64,000 nucleotides of DNA from positions 17,484,001 through 17,548,000 of the forward strand of contig NC_135773.1 in the NCBI RefSeq assembly GCF_028453695.1, read 5' to 3'. This DNA comes from Augochlora pura (taxonomy: Eukaryota > Arthropoda > Insecta > Hymenoptera > Halictidae). Below the pieces are notes generated by a model. It was given only the letters and a program-made list of their open reading frames with translations, was not told where the DNA came from and searched no databases. Below are positions 25,066 to 36,553 of this stretch, piece after piece. Both the position numbers and the translations under genes were made by a program. Position 1 is the stretch's first letter; each line of letters begins with the position of its first letter.

Positions 25066-25245
25066 TTAACCTGTTAACCGGGGAGTTCCCTTTTTAAGTA
25101 CGCAGCATACAACGGGCACGAACTCTTACACTAGGACGTGTCAACATATACATATGTATTTCGGGGACGTATTCATACGTCATGCCCGTACGCGCTACTG
25201 TTTACGTTGGACGTATTTATACGTCCCGTCTGGTTAACAAGTTAA
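25066..25245. mobile_element. TTAA MITE, family H, with ACGTAT..ATACGT palindromes
   Basis: 180 bp. Left end TTAACCTGTTAACCGGGGA; right end on the other strand TTAACTTGTTAACCAGACG, so inverted termini of about 15 matched bases are flanked by TTAA. Near the right end are two palindrome-like cores, GACGTATTCATACGTC and GGACGTATTTATACGTCC, the second starting about 36 bases from the terminus. No coding capacity. Confidence 0.78.
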
Positions 25246-25424
25246 GCTTCGAATGAATAAAATCATTTTTAAATAAATGGAATTACATTTGGCACTCTAT
25301 GAATTATATCAAATATTCTGGCTCGAAAGCTAAAAGCAATGTGACGTCCAAAATATTTTATATTATATTATATATATTAAATATTTTGTAGATAAGACAT
25401 TTTATTAATATAAATCTTAATAGT

Positions 25425-25550
25425 TAGTTTATATTCTATCATATTCCTTTATATTCTTACATTCTATTATATTCTATTATATTCTACCATAGTCTATTAT
25501 ACACTATTATATTCTACTATATTCTATTGTACCCTATAATTTAATACAAT
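25425..25550. repeat. ATTCTATTAT tandem array
   Basis: About twelve imperfect 10-base units (TATATTCTAT, TATATTCTAC, CATAGTCTAT). AT-rich minisatellite without coding content. Confidence 0.88.
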
Positions 25551-26208
25551 AGAACACTCTTATACTGTACCAACTCTTGCTCACTGAACATGATCAAATT
25601 ATGCTAGTCGCAGCAAGATTTTCTCGAAGAAATATCCGAGCAATGTTCGAGACCGTATCGAAAGTGTCGATCGATTTCCGAAGGGAAACTGAAAGGTAAC
25701 CAAGGGACACGGAAGAACGTCGAAAGACGCTCGGACGTTTCAGGAAGCCATCGCGGCGGATCAGCCGCGAATGCTTCTCACAGTCGACAACCATACTCGA
25801 AGAGGAAGACGGAGTCCATAAGCTTCGCTCGATTACTCTCCACGGGACTCTCGCGGGACGCGACGTTTAATTTAACGAGGCTGGATCGCGTCCGCATACC
25901 GCGAGCCAGAATTTCGCAGCGAACGGACGCGCCGTGGATTTCGTGACTGTCCTCGAGCTTGTTATCGCCGTATGTCGGCACTTTTGATCTTTATGGCCAG
26001 CCGAGACGTCCGACGAGTCGAACGCGCTGTAAAAATCGCTAGAGACCCCACTCGATTTTCTGCTGTTTCTTCGTGAAACCGCGCCCACGTAGGATGGCAA
26101 CTGATCCGGGTCCCGGTTGTAAAACTTGCGATCCACATTCTGGCACGGAAGAACTTCGTTGGGTCGACGATTAGGGTAGTTGAAAATCGGCTGTGACCAT
26201 CTGTATTA
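25551..26208. other. No gene seen
   Basis: CpG-rich unique DNA with overlapping short minus-strand frames (25594-26136) that have no recognisable motif. Confidence 0.4.
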
Positions 26209-26422
26209 TTAACACTAAAAGCACCACTGCCGGACAGACGACCGTCTTCACATTTTCGATCTCATAACTATTGAAATCATAAGTTGTTTTCATTTGAAAT
26301 TGTTGAATACGTTTATTTATTAAAACACACATACGCTATTATACTAATTGTGAAAAGTTGAATTAATTCAAACACTGAATTTATTGTAGATGGTGTTAAA
26401 CTAACTTTAGTGTTAGTCATAT
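26209..26422. mobile_element. Putative short element with ATTAACACTAAA ends, family G
   Basis: Left end ATTAACACTAAAAGCACCACTG; right end on the other strand GACTAACACTAAAGTTAG. The shared TAACACTAAA inverted word and the AT-rich non-coding middle suggest a small MITE. A related word, TTTAATACTAAACCTACC, occurs at 36813. Ends are less clear than in the other families. Confidence 0.45.
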
Positions 26423-26544
26423 TTTCTTATTTTTTCTCACTTTTTATTTTAACTTTATACTTTTTACTTTAACTTTATATTATTATAATAATTATTATTA
26501 TATATTACATATTACTATATGTTATTATATATAATTTTCAATTA

Positions 26545-26792
26545 TTAATCCTTTGCATTGAAGCCGTTTGAACTATAAGTGTGAAGTAATTTTTCTGGCC
26601 CATGGTATTTTTATTCTATGTAACAAAGTGCACTTCTATGCATACGAAATTAACGCTCGTGTCTTATAGTAACAGTTTCACTATTTAACTATTTTTTAAA
26701 TCTATAATTTGTTGTTATAAAAATTACCTTGTGATTTGATAGAACAATTTTAGTGGTGTCACAGAGTACCGCTACTTTGACACGCTCGTTAA
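26545..26792 (+). mobile_element. TTAA MITE, family A, decayed copy
   Basis: Begins TTAATCCTTTGCATTGAAG and carries AAGTAATTTTTCTGGC, TATGTAACAAAGTGCA.TTCTATG, ATACGAAATTAA and TTTTAAATCTA in the same order as the complete family A element at 36301-36553. The right end, CAGAGTACCGCT followed by a TTAA at 26789, matches loosely and is approximate. Non-coding. Confidence 0.65.
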
Positions 26793-28977
26793 AAAACAGC
26801 CGGTAAATAAGGCGTTATAATTAGTAACATTAAACCGACTTCGTCCCCTCGAAAAAAAGTGCGTAAAAGCGAACAACATTCGCCGATTTTCTAAGATTGA
26901 ACCGTTAGACTTATCAGTCTTAAACCGGCTAAGCTTATTCACTGAGACTTGCTCAATCTCCAGCAAATATCAAAGAATTAATCAACCATAGCGATACCAC
27001 CGATTCGAAACCTAGTTGCGACGATACGAAAGCATTGTCGGAGTTCCACCAGGAAACGTTGATTCAATTTTCTCGAAAACGGCGTCCGAGGATGGCTAAA
27101 TCTCATTACACGCGTCCAATCTACCCAGAATTCCCGAGTCTGAACAATCTCCAGTTTTGATGGCGGCACAATTACCGGAGCAGCCGGTGTCTAAACCTAA
27201 ATAAGGATGACACCACTAAGCTCGAGCGAGCCGAATTTCCCTGGAGAAAGTTGAATCCGACTTGTTCCGAAAACGGCGGGGAATTATAATTCAGCGATTT
27301 GCGAGTGTCTAACACCGCCGGCCTCCCTACCGTGAAATTCTTCCGCGTGTCGAAGGGTATATACGCGAAGGCGAGATTTCGCAACCAATGGGAACTTTGA
27401 CCGCGGCGTCGATGGCTCGCTCTATAAATTATTCCCGATGCACGTTGTGAAAGACGTCGCTCGGCCGGAGTCGTAAAAGCAAAAGTCTATCTATCCGGCT
27501 GCCATATTTACACCGGGACGAGCGTCTGGTAGATCATTGAAATTGTGCATGCCTTTACGGACTACATGCTCGATACGATCATCTAGGGCTACCTGTTTCG
27601 CGTTATGCAGTCGGTTGTCCTAACCGGACCAGGTCGGATCATTGTCGTGTGGAAGAAGCTGAAGGAGAGTGACAGGATTCGTGCCGCGCGATCCCAGCCG
27701 ATTCCCATTACGATTTGAATGGCGAGACGGAATGCTTGGCAATTAGAAAACATACGATTTCCCAATTGACGCCGGCGGCCGCTCGGGCAGAAGAAAATGC
27801 ATTAACCGTTTATTGCTTTATTTAACGATCTTGGAACACTGAGAGCGCCTTTTCGTCGCTGATGTAGCGTTTGGCAAGCTTCGTTTATCTAGAAATAGTT
27901 TTAATGTAATTACATAATAATAATAATATAATATGATATAATGTGGAAAATAGCATAATAATATAATATAAGAATAATGATATAATAATAATTAGACTAC
28001 AGATTTTACGCACTTGTGGCAAACACAGGTTACTGATTTAAGGGTTACTTTAAGTTTCTACATCAATGGGACAAAGAATCGTAGTGACTTATTTCTACCT
28101 TCAAAATAAAAGGGGAGATCTGAATTTTGCGATCCTGGTAGTAGCATGTTCAAGAAAAATATTGACGACTCACACAACAAGTTGTTAAAAATTAGTCTAC
28201 GGTGTCGTAAAGTAGAGACTTCAATCTTCAATCTTAGAGAAAGATCATGATCACGTCGTAGCTATTAACCAATTTATTAGCTATCACAGTTGCTTAAAAA
28301 TTGATAATTTCTCAGCCGAAAATACACTCTGCTATCGAATACAGAACGCAAAAACGAACGATCGTCGAACCCATTATTTATAACAATCTCGGACGTGACC
28401 GCTCCCTTAAAAGTAAGCCATAAAAGTAACGAACATTTGAAACAGCCTTTTGGACTTGTCCAGCATTCCCAGCGTTGAGTGCTGGAGTAACGTCTTCAAT
28501 TCCAAGTCGTTTGGACACCCTGTAGGACGAGCAGTCACGACCAGGTGATCGGTGCCTGCAGGCATCATTAGCGACAAAGGCTCGCGATCGTCGCGGAGAA
28601 TGAAAAACGCAGGAACGAGATCGACGCCGAAGCGTCTCGGAACTGGGTCGAGCCGTGTCCCCAGGATTGGCCGGCGACTGGAGAAAGTGTTTCTCTCGAA
28701 CCGCCGACGGGACGCGACGCGACGGCTGTCGAGGCGCACCGGCTCTCCCACACTATTTTATTCTCGCTTGGCCGAACACTGCACCGGTGCTACGCCTACT
28801 CGCGACCGCCGCGGGTGGTCGGTTTTTCCAACCGCCACCTCCTTTTCTGCGTATCTGATCATCAGCCGACGATCTGCCGCCGGTGCCTCGATCCCAGCAC
28901 GCTAATTGTTCGCCGGCCGATCGCGTACGCCGCCGAAAAGGCGCTGCCTCGGATAGGCTCTTGCATCAAGTGGCTGC
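26793..28977. other. No gene seen; AT microsatellite near 27904-27990
   Basis: 26980-27800 is CpG-rich unique DNA. An ATAATAATATAATATGATAT simple-repeat patch occupies about 27904-27990. CpG-rich overlapping frames at 28407-28905 on both strands show no domain and no splice context. Confidence 0.45.
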
Positions 28978-29172
28978 CGCAGCGAGTCCTTAGGCGATGC
29001 AGCGTCTACTCCGGCGATGCATCTTCTACATCGGCGATACAGCGCGTACTTAGGCGATGCATCGCGTACTTAGCCGTTGCATCAAATGCTGGGACGCTGC
29101 ATCAAATGCTTAGACGCTGCGCCAGATACTTAGCCGCTGCGGCAAGCTCGATACTTAGGCGCCGCAGCTGCA
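28978..29172. repeat. 20-bp tandem array (GTACTTAGGCGATGCATC type)
   Basis: About nine to ten units of roughly 20 bases, such as CGTACTTAGGCGATGCATCG and AAATGCTTAGACGCTGCATC. GC-rich, unlike most arrays here. A plus-strand frame (28815-29210) runs through it giving Leu-Arg-Arg-Cys style repeats, but 20 is not a multiple of three and the periodicity in protein is irregular, so coding is unlikely. Confidence 0.85.
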
Positions 29173-29209
29173 TCGCGAGGAAATTGTCCATCACCCATTT
29201 GGAATATTA

Positions 29210-29480
29210 AAATACTGTTCGAGGCATTCACATCCGAATATTTATTAAAATTACAAAAAAATATTAAAATACAAAATCAATAAAAAGTATAAAGTATTTA
29301 AAATAGAATAAACAGAGAAGAGAGGAATAAAGAATATAGAAAAGATGGACCCAAAAATATTTGCAAGAGACTTGTAATAAAATATAAAGAACAGAAGCAT
29401 CAATGAGTTGAAGCTCGAGCTACAGGCAAAGAGAAAGGAAATAAAAAAAATAAAGTAAATTCTCTGTAAAACATACATAT
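29210..29480. other. No gene seen; A-rich DNA
   Basis: A- and AAAT-rich sequence on the plus strand. The 75-codon minus-strand frame is Phe/Leu/Ser-rich because of that composition. Confidence 0.4.
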
Positions 29481-29484
29481 TATA

Positions 29485-29701
29485 TATTAGGTCTACCGGA
29501 AAATTATGTCCGCTAATGTCATTTTATTTGCGACATATATTTTTCAAAAATTATATTCATAAATAACCATCACGCTAGCGACAGGGCATAAGTTACGATT
29601 ATATTAAGTTATTACAATAATACAATAAATATTAGGTGAATACAAAATTTATTATTTTCTCTCCTTTTAAGATCAAACAGAATTTTCAGGCGGACCTAAT
29701 A
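29485..29701. mobile_element. mariner-type MITE
   Basis: 217 bp flanked by TA. The left end reads TATTAGGTCTACCGGAAAAT; the right end on the other strand reads TATTAGGTCCGCCTGAAAAT followed by TCTGT. These about 25-base inverted termini starting TTAGGTC next to a TA duplication are typical of the Tc1/mariner superfamily (family knowledge). The interior is AT-rich with no transposase frame, so this is an internally deleted, non-autonomous copy. Confidence 0.85.
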
Positions 29702-30225
29702 TAAATACATACATAATTATGCAGGGCTCGTGCTTGTTTTTATAATTGTCGACAATCAACAACTATAAAACAGTTTACAAGCTGACGGACAATTCGAAAG
29801 AATTTGCTGTACAGTTTTTACAAAGTGAGGTTAGGGTTGATTAGGCAGTCTAATACAAGAGGGCAGTAAAATACGGACAGGTTAAAATCCAACTTTATTT
29901 CTGGATTTATTTGAAAAATATAAAAATGTATATGATCTATACTTTTTATTATTGTTAGTACTAAATGAAACTGTCTTACTATATAATATACATTTTGTAC
30001 GGCAAAGACAACATTAATAATTCGTGTATACGGGAACCTTGAGCAAGCATTTCTTCCGATTTTGTTTTCTGCATTTGCAAAATGTTTCATACATTTTAAA
30101 ATATTGTCATTGTGATACTTATCTCTAAATCTCGTATGTTGACGGCTAAACATAACAAAACAATATAAATCATCAACTTACATTGAAAACGTTTTCTCTT
30201 CTATACGCATTTACCGGCGGCGTAC
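29702..30225. other. No gene seen
   Basis: AT-rich unique DNA. The 111-codon minus-strand frame at 29818-30153 has no recognised domain. Confidence 0.4.
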
Positions 30226-30326
30226 CTACACTAATCATTGTATTATTTATATATATTATCGCCTAGTAGAGAACTCCAATGAAACTTTTAGATGGCACAA
30301 TGTTTTGTTACGGACATTATTTATTG
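30226..30326. repeat. Dispersed repeat F, copy 2
   Basis: Same-strand match to 24888-24978 (TAATCATTGTATT, TTATCGCCTAGTAGAGAACT, AATGTTTTGTTACGGA). Non-coding. Confidence 0.55.
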
Positions 30327-30594
30327 CGCGAGTTAAAGCAGCAGGAAGTAAATTTAATGCAGCTATAAACGCTGCAAAAATCAATAAAGTTCTAAAATCA
30401 GACCGGTAAATTCGGTAAAATAGACATATTGTTTAGGTGAAAATATATCAACGAAGTTTTGCCAAAAAGTAAATATTTTATTTCTGTACGTGTTACGGAG
30501 AACTTTAGTACAAAATTACTCTTCGTATGAAAAATAATTCGAACTTGGCGGTGTGTAAACTGGGAATACTTTTGATTCGCTGACGGTTAACTGT

Positions 30595-30712
30595 TTAACT
30601 CATTTCACTCGAGAGCTCCGGAACGAAGCCATTTAAAATTTATCTTTATTGTCTCTGTAGCGGAGTCCTCGAGTTTGAGGATAAATTTCAGCTCTCAAGT
30701 GCAAATGGTTAA
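30595..30712. mobile_element. Short TTAA element related to family A
   Basis: 118 bp. Left end TTAACTCATTTCACTCGAG then AGCTC; right end on the other strand TTAACCATTTGCACTTGAG then AGCTG. The inverted termini of about 24 bases are close to the family A end TTAACCCTTTGCACTCGAG. The interior repeats the CTCCGG.ACGAAG / CGGAGTCCTCGAG theme. A possible further TTAA end (CGCGTATAGGGTTAA) lies at about 30779-30793. Confidence 0.72.
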
Positions 30713-30793
30713 AGCATTTTTTACATTATTATACATACTAATCATAAAAAATGTGATCATTGTTTAGAATAGCTTCGGCGCGTATAGGGTTAA

Positions 30794-31985
30794 ACTTCGC
30801 AAACACTATCACAGACGGAAACATTTGCGGCCGAAGACTATACGACAATTACATCCTTCGCTAAGACTCGCAAACTTTAAAGTCGATTCTCTCGAGAACG
30901 GAGTCTCGGATAAAAAATTGTTTTACTAAATTTTTGTAATACGTGTTCAGGTAGAGTCACCCCATACCCTATTGCACTAGAAATTCGGATCCTCCTATAT
31001 CGCGAGTTCGATAATCGATGGCCTTTCCTATTTTTGTCGACGGAGCCATGTCATCGCCGATGGCCAACGCGAACGCGAGTGGCCGGGATACCTCAGGTGG
31101 CCGTATTACGGGCAATCAGCTGCGAACGGTAGGCGACGTGGCGCGGTATCGGGGCCCGTTACAAAGTCGCCGATTATCGGCCGCGGAGAGGAGTGGCCCC
31201 GGTCGACCTCTTTGGAAACTCGCGTTGCTCGGTGTCCTCTCGCGCGCGTCACGATGGATGCACCGACGGTATGCGGGCCCACGGGGCAACCGGGCGGAGA
31301 GTGGGGCCCCCGAGGAGGGGACTGTCACGGGGACTGACTCGCTTCGGGTCCCGCGGAAGGTTAATTTCGCCCGATAAGATCGTACGAGCGGATTACGCGG
31401 CGGAACACGGCCGAACACCTGTAACGAACGTGATTTTCTTGCGCGTTCCATCGAGCTCGAACGGTCTCCCCCCCTCCTTCCGTCGCGGATTTTCCCGCGT
31501 CTGACTTCCTGCTGCTGCGTTATCTCGACGACTGTCGGCGGGTTCGAGGGCCACCTTACGGGATCTACGCAGGCGATCGGTTCTTTTTCGGCTGGTAATC
31601 GGTTTCCAGGTCGGGTGAACGGGGTTAATGAGAGAGGCGTAGTCCGCGTGGCCTTTTTCTCTGTCACGTCTTGATCAGCAACGGTCCCAGAACGAGCCCG
31701 AGGAATCGATTCGAGCTCTCGACACCGTTGCCAGCTGGGCCACGTCCTAATCTGTCGGCTATCCGATCGTCATCGGCGACCGACATCGCCGTTAATTGGG
31801 CCACTTCGTTAAAATCGGTTGCTAACTTTCTAGACTCGTTTCGCTGGCGAACTCGCCCAGGGGATGGAGAAATTAAGCCGATTCTAATGGTGGAGATATA
31901 AAAGAGAGGCCGTAACTTCGTTCAAACTACGAGCATTCTTTTAGTTTCGTAAGATCGATTTATATTAGTTTACAAAGGTAACAAT
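30794..31985. other. No gene seen; CpG-rich block
   Basis: 31010-31880 is CpG-dense with frames open on both strands at once (for example 183 codons minus at 31116-31667 against 119 and 103 codons plus), which is expected from low stop-codon density rather than coding. Confidence 0.45.
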
Positions 31986-32029
31986 TGTTATTGTAATAGA
32001 CGAAATTGTCTTAGACGTACCAGGTGTTC

Positions 32030-32200
32030 CGTCTAAGACAATTGTTATAATATAGAATAGAGAAAAAAGGTGAAGTTACATTTTTGTAGCAATTTTAAAC
32101 GCTATTACGGAGTCTGACAAATTTTTCTTCGAGATCGTCTGAACATGATCTTACGAAAGGAAATTTCCTCTTTAGAACTACATCTCAAAAGTGCAAGCGA
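32030..32200 (+). repeat. Left arm of long inverted repeat
   Basis: Aligns with the reverse complement of 32728-32892. Ordered shared words include GACAATTGTTATAA.ATAGAATAGAG, GAAGTTACATTTTTGTA / GAAGTTGCATTTTTGTA, GATCGTCTG.ACATGATC, GGAAAT.TCC and CTTTAGAAC.A.ATCTCAAA. Just outside it a perfect 14-base hairpin, AATTGTCTTAGACG with CGTCTAAGACAATT, spans 32004-32043. Confidence 0.8.
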
Positions 32201-32727
32201 GTACAGTTGTAATATAAATTAGAAAATGTTTGGGCTGATTTAAATAAGTTGAGTTTACCTTGAAATATCCATCACTATTATATGAATGAAAATTAATACC
32301 ACGTATGGCACAATTTTATACTGAACAGTTTGTATATAAATATCTTTTCCGTACCCTCATCGCAGTCCGAGATGTTTTACTGTACACGGTTAAACGAGAC
32401 ACACTTTATATTAAATAAACAATGTATCTTTGCAATCTGGTTAATCGAACGTTTTCATCCAAATATCTAATTATTTTTACTATTAAACACTGATTACTTG
32501 TCTTGTCTTTTTCCTTTGAATTACATCGATGGTGTTTTGTACAGAGAAAAATGAAATAGATAAATAGAATGTTGTTAGAATTATTCTTTCATTCTTTTGA
32601 GTAGCAACACCGTGAAATAAAATGGCAAATGCTCAATCTTGGCAAAAGTTTATTTTTCACTGTTTCTATTACATATCGCTGGCATATCTTTTGTTTAAAA
32701 CATTATCATGCTACGAATAAAAATCGC

Positions 32728-32892
32728 AGGACAACGTTTGAGATATCGTTCTAAAGCGGAGATTTCCCTCTGTATGATCATGTGCAGACGATCCCGAAGA
32801 GAAATTTTTCAAATTACGTGACAAACATTTGAAATTGTTACAAAAATGCAACTTCAGCTTCTTTCTCTATTCTATGTTATAACAATTGTCTA
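32728..32892 (-). repeat. Right arm of long inverted repeat
   Basis: Reverse-complement partner of 32030-32200, diverged by many substitutions. The spacer of about 530 bp between the arms is AT-rich and non-coding. Together the arms resemble a foldback or long-TIR element; similarity may extend about 30 bp further out on each side (ACCAG words). Confidence 0.8.
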
Positions 32893-33200
32893 AAAACTGG
32901 TAGCAATTGTATGTTTCTGCGAAAGATATAAGTTGTCTGTACAAATTGCCAGAAATTGCAGTCAAGTACATTTTGTTTTCTTTTTGTAATCATTTGAATA
33001 AGTTTGGACCAATGTATCAACATTCTTAGTTTCTTTCAATCATTCCACTGTTCTCAATTACGTTTACCAATTTTTGCCTTAAACACATAAAATTCACAAT
33101 CTAATTAGACAAGAACCAGTGGATGGGTTATGGAACAGTGAATCCATTCGAATAACCGACGTATGTCGTAAAATTATTCAAATTATTCAGATTAGAAATG
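32893..33200. other. No gene seen
   Basis: AT-rich unique DNA. Confidence 0.4.
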
Positions 33201-33290
33201 CAATTTTTATTAAACCCCCTTTTATTCGGCTCGAAATAAACAATTTCTATTAAACCCTCATTTATTCGGCTCGAAATGAACAATTTTTAT
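33201..33290. repeat. 40-bp tandem duplication
   Basis: Two 40-base units, each starting CAATTT.TATTAAACCC and ending TTATTCGGCTCGAAAT.AA (33201-33240 and 33241-33280), followed by the first ten bases of a third. Confidence 0.92.
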
Positions 33291-34546
33291 TTTCTGAAAG
33301 ATCTTTAACTTTCTATACTTATAATTATAGACTGGCTATAATTCCGCGAAAAATGATCGTAGCATGATGATTTTTGTCTTAAATCAAAGCTTGAAATATT
33401 TATTATACTTTGAGGTAACATTTCTCAGTTTTATGTTTGTGCTCCCTTACCATAATACACATTCAAAGTTGCGTTTGTCGTTCTGAAACTAGCGTAGTTA
33501 GACAAAATGCACAGACAATGAAAAAATTTCAATGAAATGAAGATCGATCCTTCCCCTTACAGCATTCTAAAGACACACACCGCCTGCATCAGCATTTTCA
33601 AATGTTGCGAATAATTGATAGAACACTGAGAATATCATCGTTGGTTAATTTCCGGAAATACTGACTGTCGCTCTTATCTAAAAACTGTTCGTAAACATTC
33701 CATTCAGATTTCTCGAACCTCCTTCAGGCACCGTTGATTACGTAACCCGATAAGTACACCTCGACCGAACAAAACGAAAAGAGGAATAATCGCGGTTACA
33801 TGAAAAAATAGATAGCGTCCTTAATGCGCCTCATAAAACTAACACCACGTTCCTAACTGTACACGCACGTACCAGTATCATCGAAGAGATTAATGATACG
33901 AGCTCGCGTATCGCCGTCGTACATTTTCGTATCGCACTCAGCTCCGCGGCGATGCAACAGATGCCTGGGCAGATTGATACGAATCGAACCAACAATTAGA
34001 GAGCATCGACACGAGAGAAATGAACGTGGAGGTCGACCCTGTAACAAATTCCGAGGACAATTAATTAATTCTTGGTTTCTGCTTCGATGGAAAAGGACGA
34101 AAGTTCCTCGGTAGGCTGAAAGTTGAGCAGAGGGACCTTGACAAAGCGGGCCGTAGCTAACCCGATCGACCGAGGTGGATATCGTCGGAGGTGATTATCG
34201 AGCGACCGGCCAAGTGGACGATTAATTTGTCATGCTTGGCCATGTTACATGCGTGTTCCTCGGCCGGTTTGGCGCGGCCGAGTGATATTATACGCGCGCG
34301 CCGACGATTCCTCATATTACGCGGTCAAACCGTCCGCCATTAATATCGGGACCGTTCCCGTCGCGGCTGATCGAGCGGAGGGGGGCCTCGGACCCCACGT
34401 CGGGAAACGCCGTGATTAAACGGCCATTTTTTCGCCGATGATAAAGGATGCCCGGCTCGATTACCGACGCGGGCCCGGCATTAAAACCAATAGAAAGAAC
34501 TCGCCTCGCCGGTGCGCTACTCTTTTCACACAGTATCATCGTCCCT
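33291..34546. other. No gene seen
   Basis: AT-rich until about 33720, CpG-rich 33850-34540. Short opposing frames only, no domain. Confidence 0.45.
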
Positions 34547-34640
34547 CTTTCTCTCTCTCTCTCTCTCTCTCTCTTTTCCTCTTTCCTTTTCCTTTTCTTC
34601 TTCCCCCGTTCCTCTCCTTTTTTCTCTTTTTCGTTGCTCG
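34547..34640. repeat. (TC)n and CT-rich microsatellite
   Basis: TC run at about 34549-34574 grading into TTCCTTTTCC-type pyrimidine-rich DNA. Confidence 0.93.
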
Positions 34641-35094
34641 TCCACGCTAACCTCTCGATATTTTCTCGGTTACCCGGGTGACGGCTGATGAACGACGTGT
34701 ACGAGCCGCGAATGCCTCGTTAGTCAATTAGCCACTCGCTCGCTTTCGTCCCGACATCTGTTTCTTCGGAAACCTGCCGCCCTGGATCCTCCACTGGCCG
34801 ACAGCCATGCGATTTTTATCGAACCAATCGATCCTCTTTATGCCGCGATTATTCGATAACTTCGAGGCAGCTCCTGCGATTTGGCAACCATCGTTCCGAG
34901 CATCACTCCACCGTAAGGAGCGATAGCGATCGCTAGGATTTTATGCGTTTATGAGGAAAGATCGGAAATCCTAATGCAGAAAAGTGAAAACACTCTACTG
35001 TATTTTAGTTCTATCCTAAGTCGTTTAACCAATACCTGGATGCTAAAAGAAATATTTAAAGAATAACCATGGATTCGAGTCATATGGGACGTAA
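34641..35094. other. No gene seen
   Basis: Mixed-composition unique DNA. Confidence 0.4.
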
Positions 35095-35560
35095 TATCAT
35101 AATACCAAAAATATGCTAAAACGAGTTAAAAAATGACAGTCCATTCTAGTCTATCTTAATTGAGATGCTAAAAGTGTATTAAAATAATTGTGAAAAGATT
35201 ACTGCTTATCATAACTATACCTGACTCTTATAATCAATCTCGCGATGCCGAAAGTGCATCGAGATAAATCCTTAAAAAAAGACGGTGATTGAAAAATAAT
35301 TTTCAAATCCTCTAGTCAATTTTACGATACCAAAATTCAGCCAATTCCTCTGAATAATCTTAAGATGTCAAAAGTGCGTTAATATAAACGTCTCAAAAAT
35401 GACAGTGAGCTCTAATAATTTCAAAAATGTCCTAATCAGTCTTGAGACGTTAAAATAAATGTGGAAAGAAATGCCAGCGTGATCGTAGCCGGCTTCTGTA
35501 ATCAATCTCGCAATGCAAAAAGTGCGTAAAATCAAATGTTTCAAAACTGCAGTAGCTTCT
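35095..35560. repeat. Decayed tandem array (GATGYCAAAAGTGCGTTAAAAT type)
   Basis: At least six imperfect copies of a module reading roughly ATCAATCTCGCGATG, CCAAAAGTGCGTTAAAAT, AAAAAATGACAGTG.ATTCTA. The module starts near 35100, 35163, 35244, 35326, 35365, 35446 and 35511, so spacing alternates between about 40, 65 and 80 bases. Non-coding. Confidence 0.65.
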
Positions 35561-36050
35561 AACGGTTGTATTGAAAAGACGAGGACAGAACTCGTTACGA
35601 TTTCTCGATTCTCTTGAATGGAGTATGCCGCGCGAACTTCTGACCCAGGGTAAGCGATCGCAGGATCGCGGAATAGCAAATAAAGCGGCGCGACTCGTTA
35701 AACAAATCGCGAGCAATTATCGAGCAACGGGGCAACGTGAATCGGCGGTGGTTTTCATGGCGATGGCGATGGGGCGACCGCGTGCCGATTAAAGGCGGCG
35801 TTTCCGCGTGTCGTCCATCACTGGACAAGATCGAGCGGATTTCTCCAGCCTCGATAATTCTCGCGTCCCGAGTCGTTCCAGCCAATTCACGGGGTTTCGC
35901 GCGCATACGTCTTCCACTGGGCCGCAGATATTACGGGGACGTCCGAAGGAAATCGTCGACGAGGAATCCCATCCACTGACATTCCGGTCCGTGCGTGCAG
36001 CCGCGATCGGCATTGCGAGCATACCGGCGAACTCGCGCCGATCAGCAGCC
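35561..36050. other. No gene seen
   Basis: CpG-rich DNA with open frames on both strands (up to 173 codons, extended by the CT tract that follows). No domain. Confidence 0.4.
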
Positions 36051-36207
36051 GCCCTCTCTCTATTTCTCTCCCCTCTCTTTCCCTTATCCTTTCTCTCTCC
36101 CTCTCTCCCTCTCTCCCTCTTCCTCTTTCTCTCCCTCTCTTCTTCTCGCTCCATATTTCTCCCTCTTTTTCTCTCTCTATTTCTCTCTCTTTTCAATTTT
36201 TCTCCTC
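36051..36207. repeat. CTCTCC/TTTCTC microsatellite
   Basis: About 150 bases of interrupted CT-rich sequence. It holds open a 195-codon plus-strand and a 135-codon minus-strand frame, which are not genes. Confidence 0.93.
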
Positions 36208-36300
36208 GGGGAAATGCAAATCACCACTTGTTCCTGTCCACTCCTAACCGCACCGTTCTCTCTCCGATTTTATGGGTCAATTTCTGGTACACTCTGTTTC

Positions 36301-36553
36301 TTAACCCTTTCCACTCGAAGACATTTTAACTACAAATCGGAAATAATTTTTCTGGCTTCTATTATTACTATTTTATATAACAAAATTCATTCTATGTATA
36401 TGAAATTGAGTCTCGCGATTCATATAACAATTACACTTTCAACCAACAATTTTTTAAATCGAAGCTCTCGCAATATCTATAAAAATAATTTAGAACCGTT
36501 TTATAACAGTTTCAATGGTGCCTTAGAGTCACCGCTCGAGTGCAAAGGGTTAA
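36301..36553 (+). mobile_element. TTAA MITE, family A, full-length copy
   Basis: 253 bp. Left end TTAACCCTTTCCACTCGAAG; right end on the other strand TTAACCCTTTGCACTCGAGC. Nearly perfect inverted termini with TTAA. The interior matches the decayed copies at 26545 and 23338 (AAATAATTTTTCTGGC, ATGTATATGAAATTGAG, ATTTTTTAAATC, TTTCAATGGTGCC). Non-coding; TTAA suggests a piggyBac-type helper. Confidence 0.88.

Noticed and set aside
31018..31667. Overlapping 119- and 183-codon frames on opposite strands
   Set aside because: Simultaneous openness on both strands in CpG-rich DNA indicates composition, not coding.
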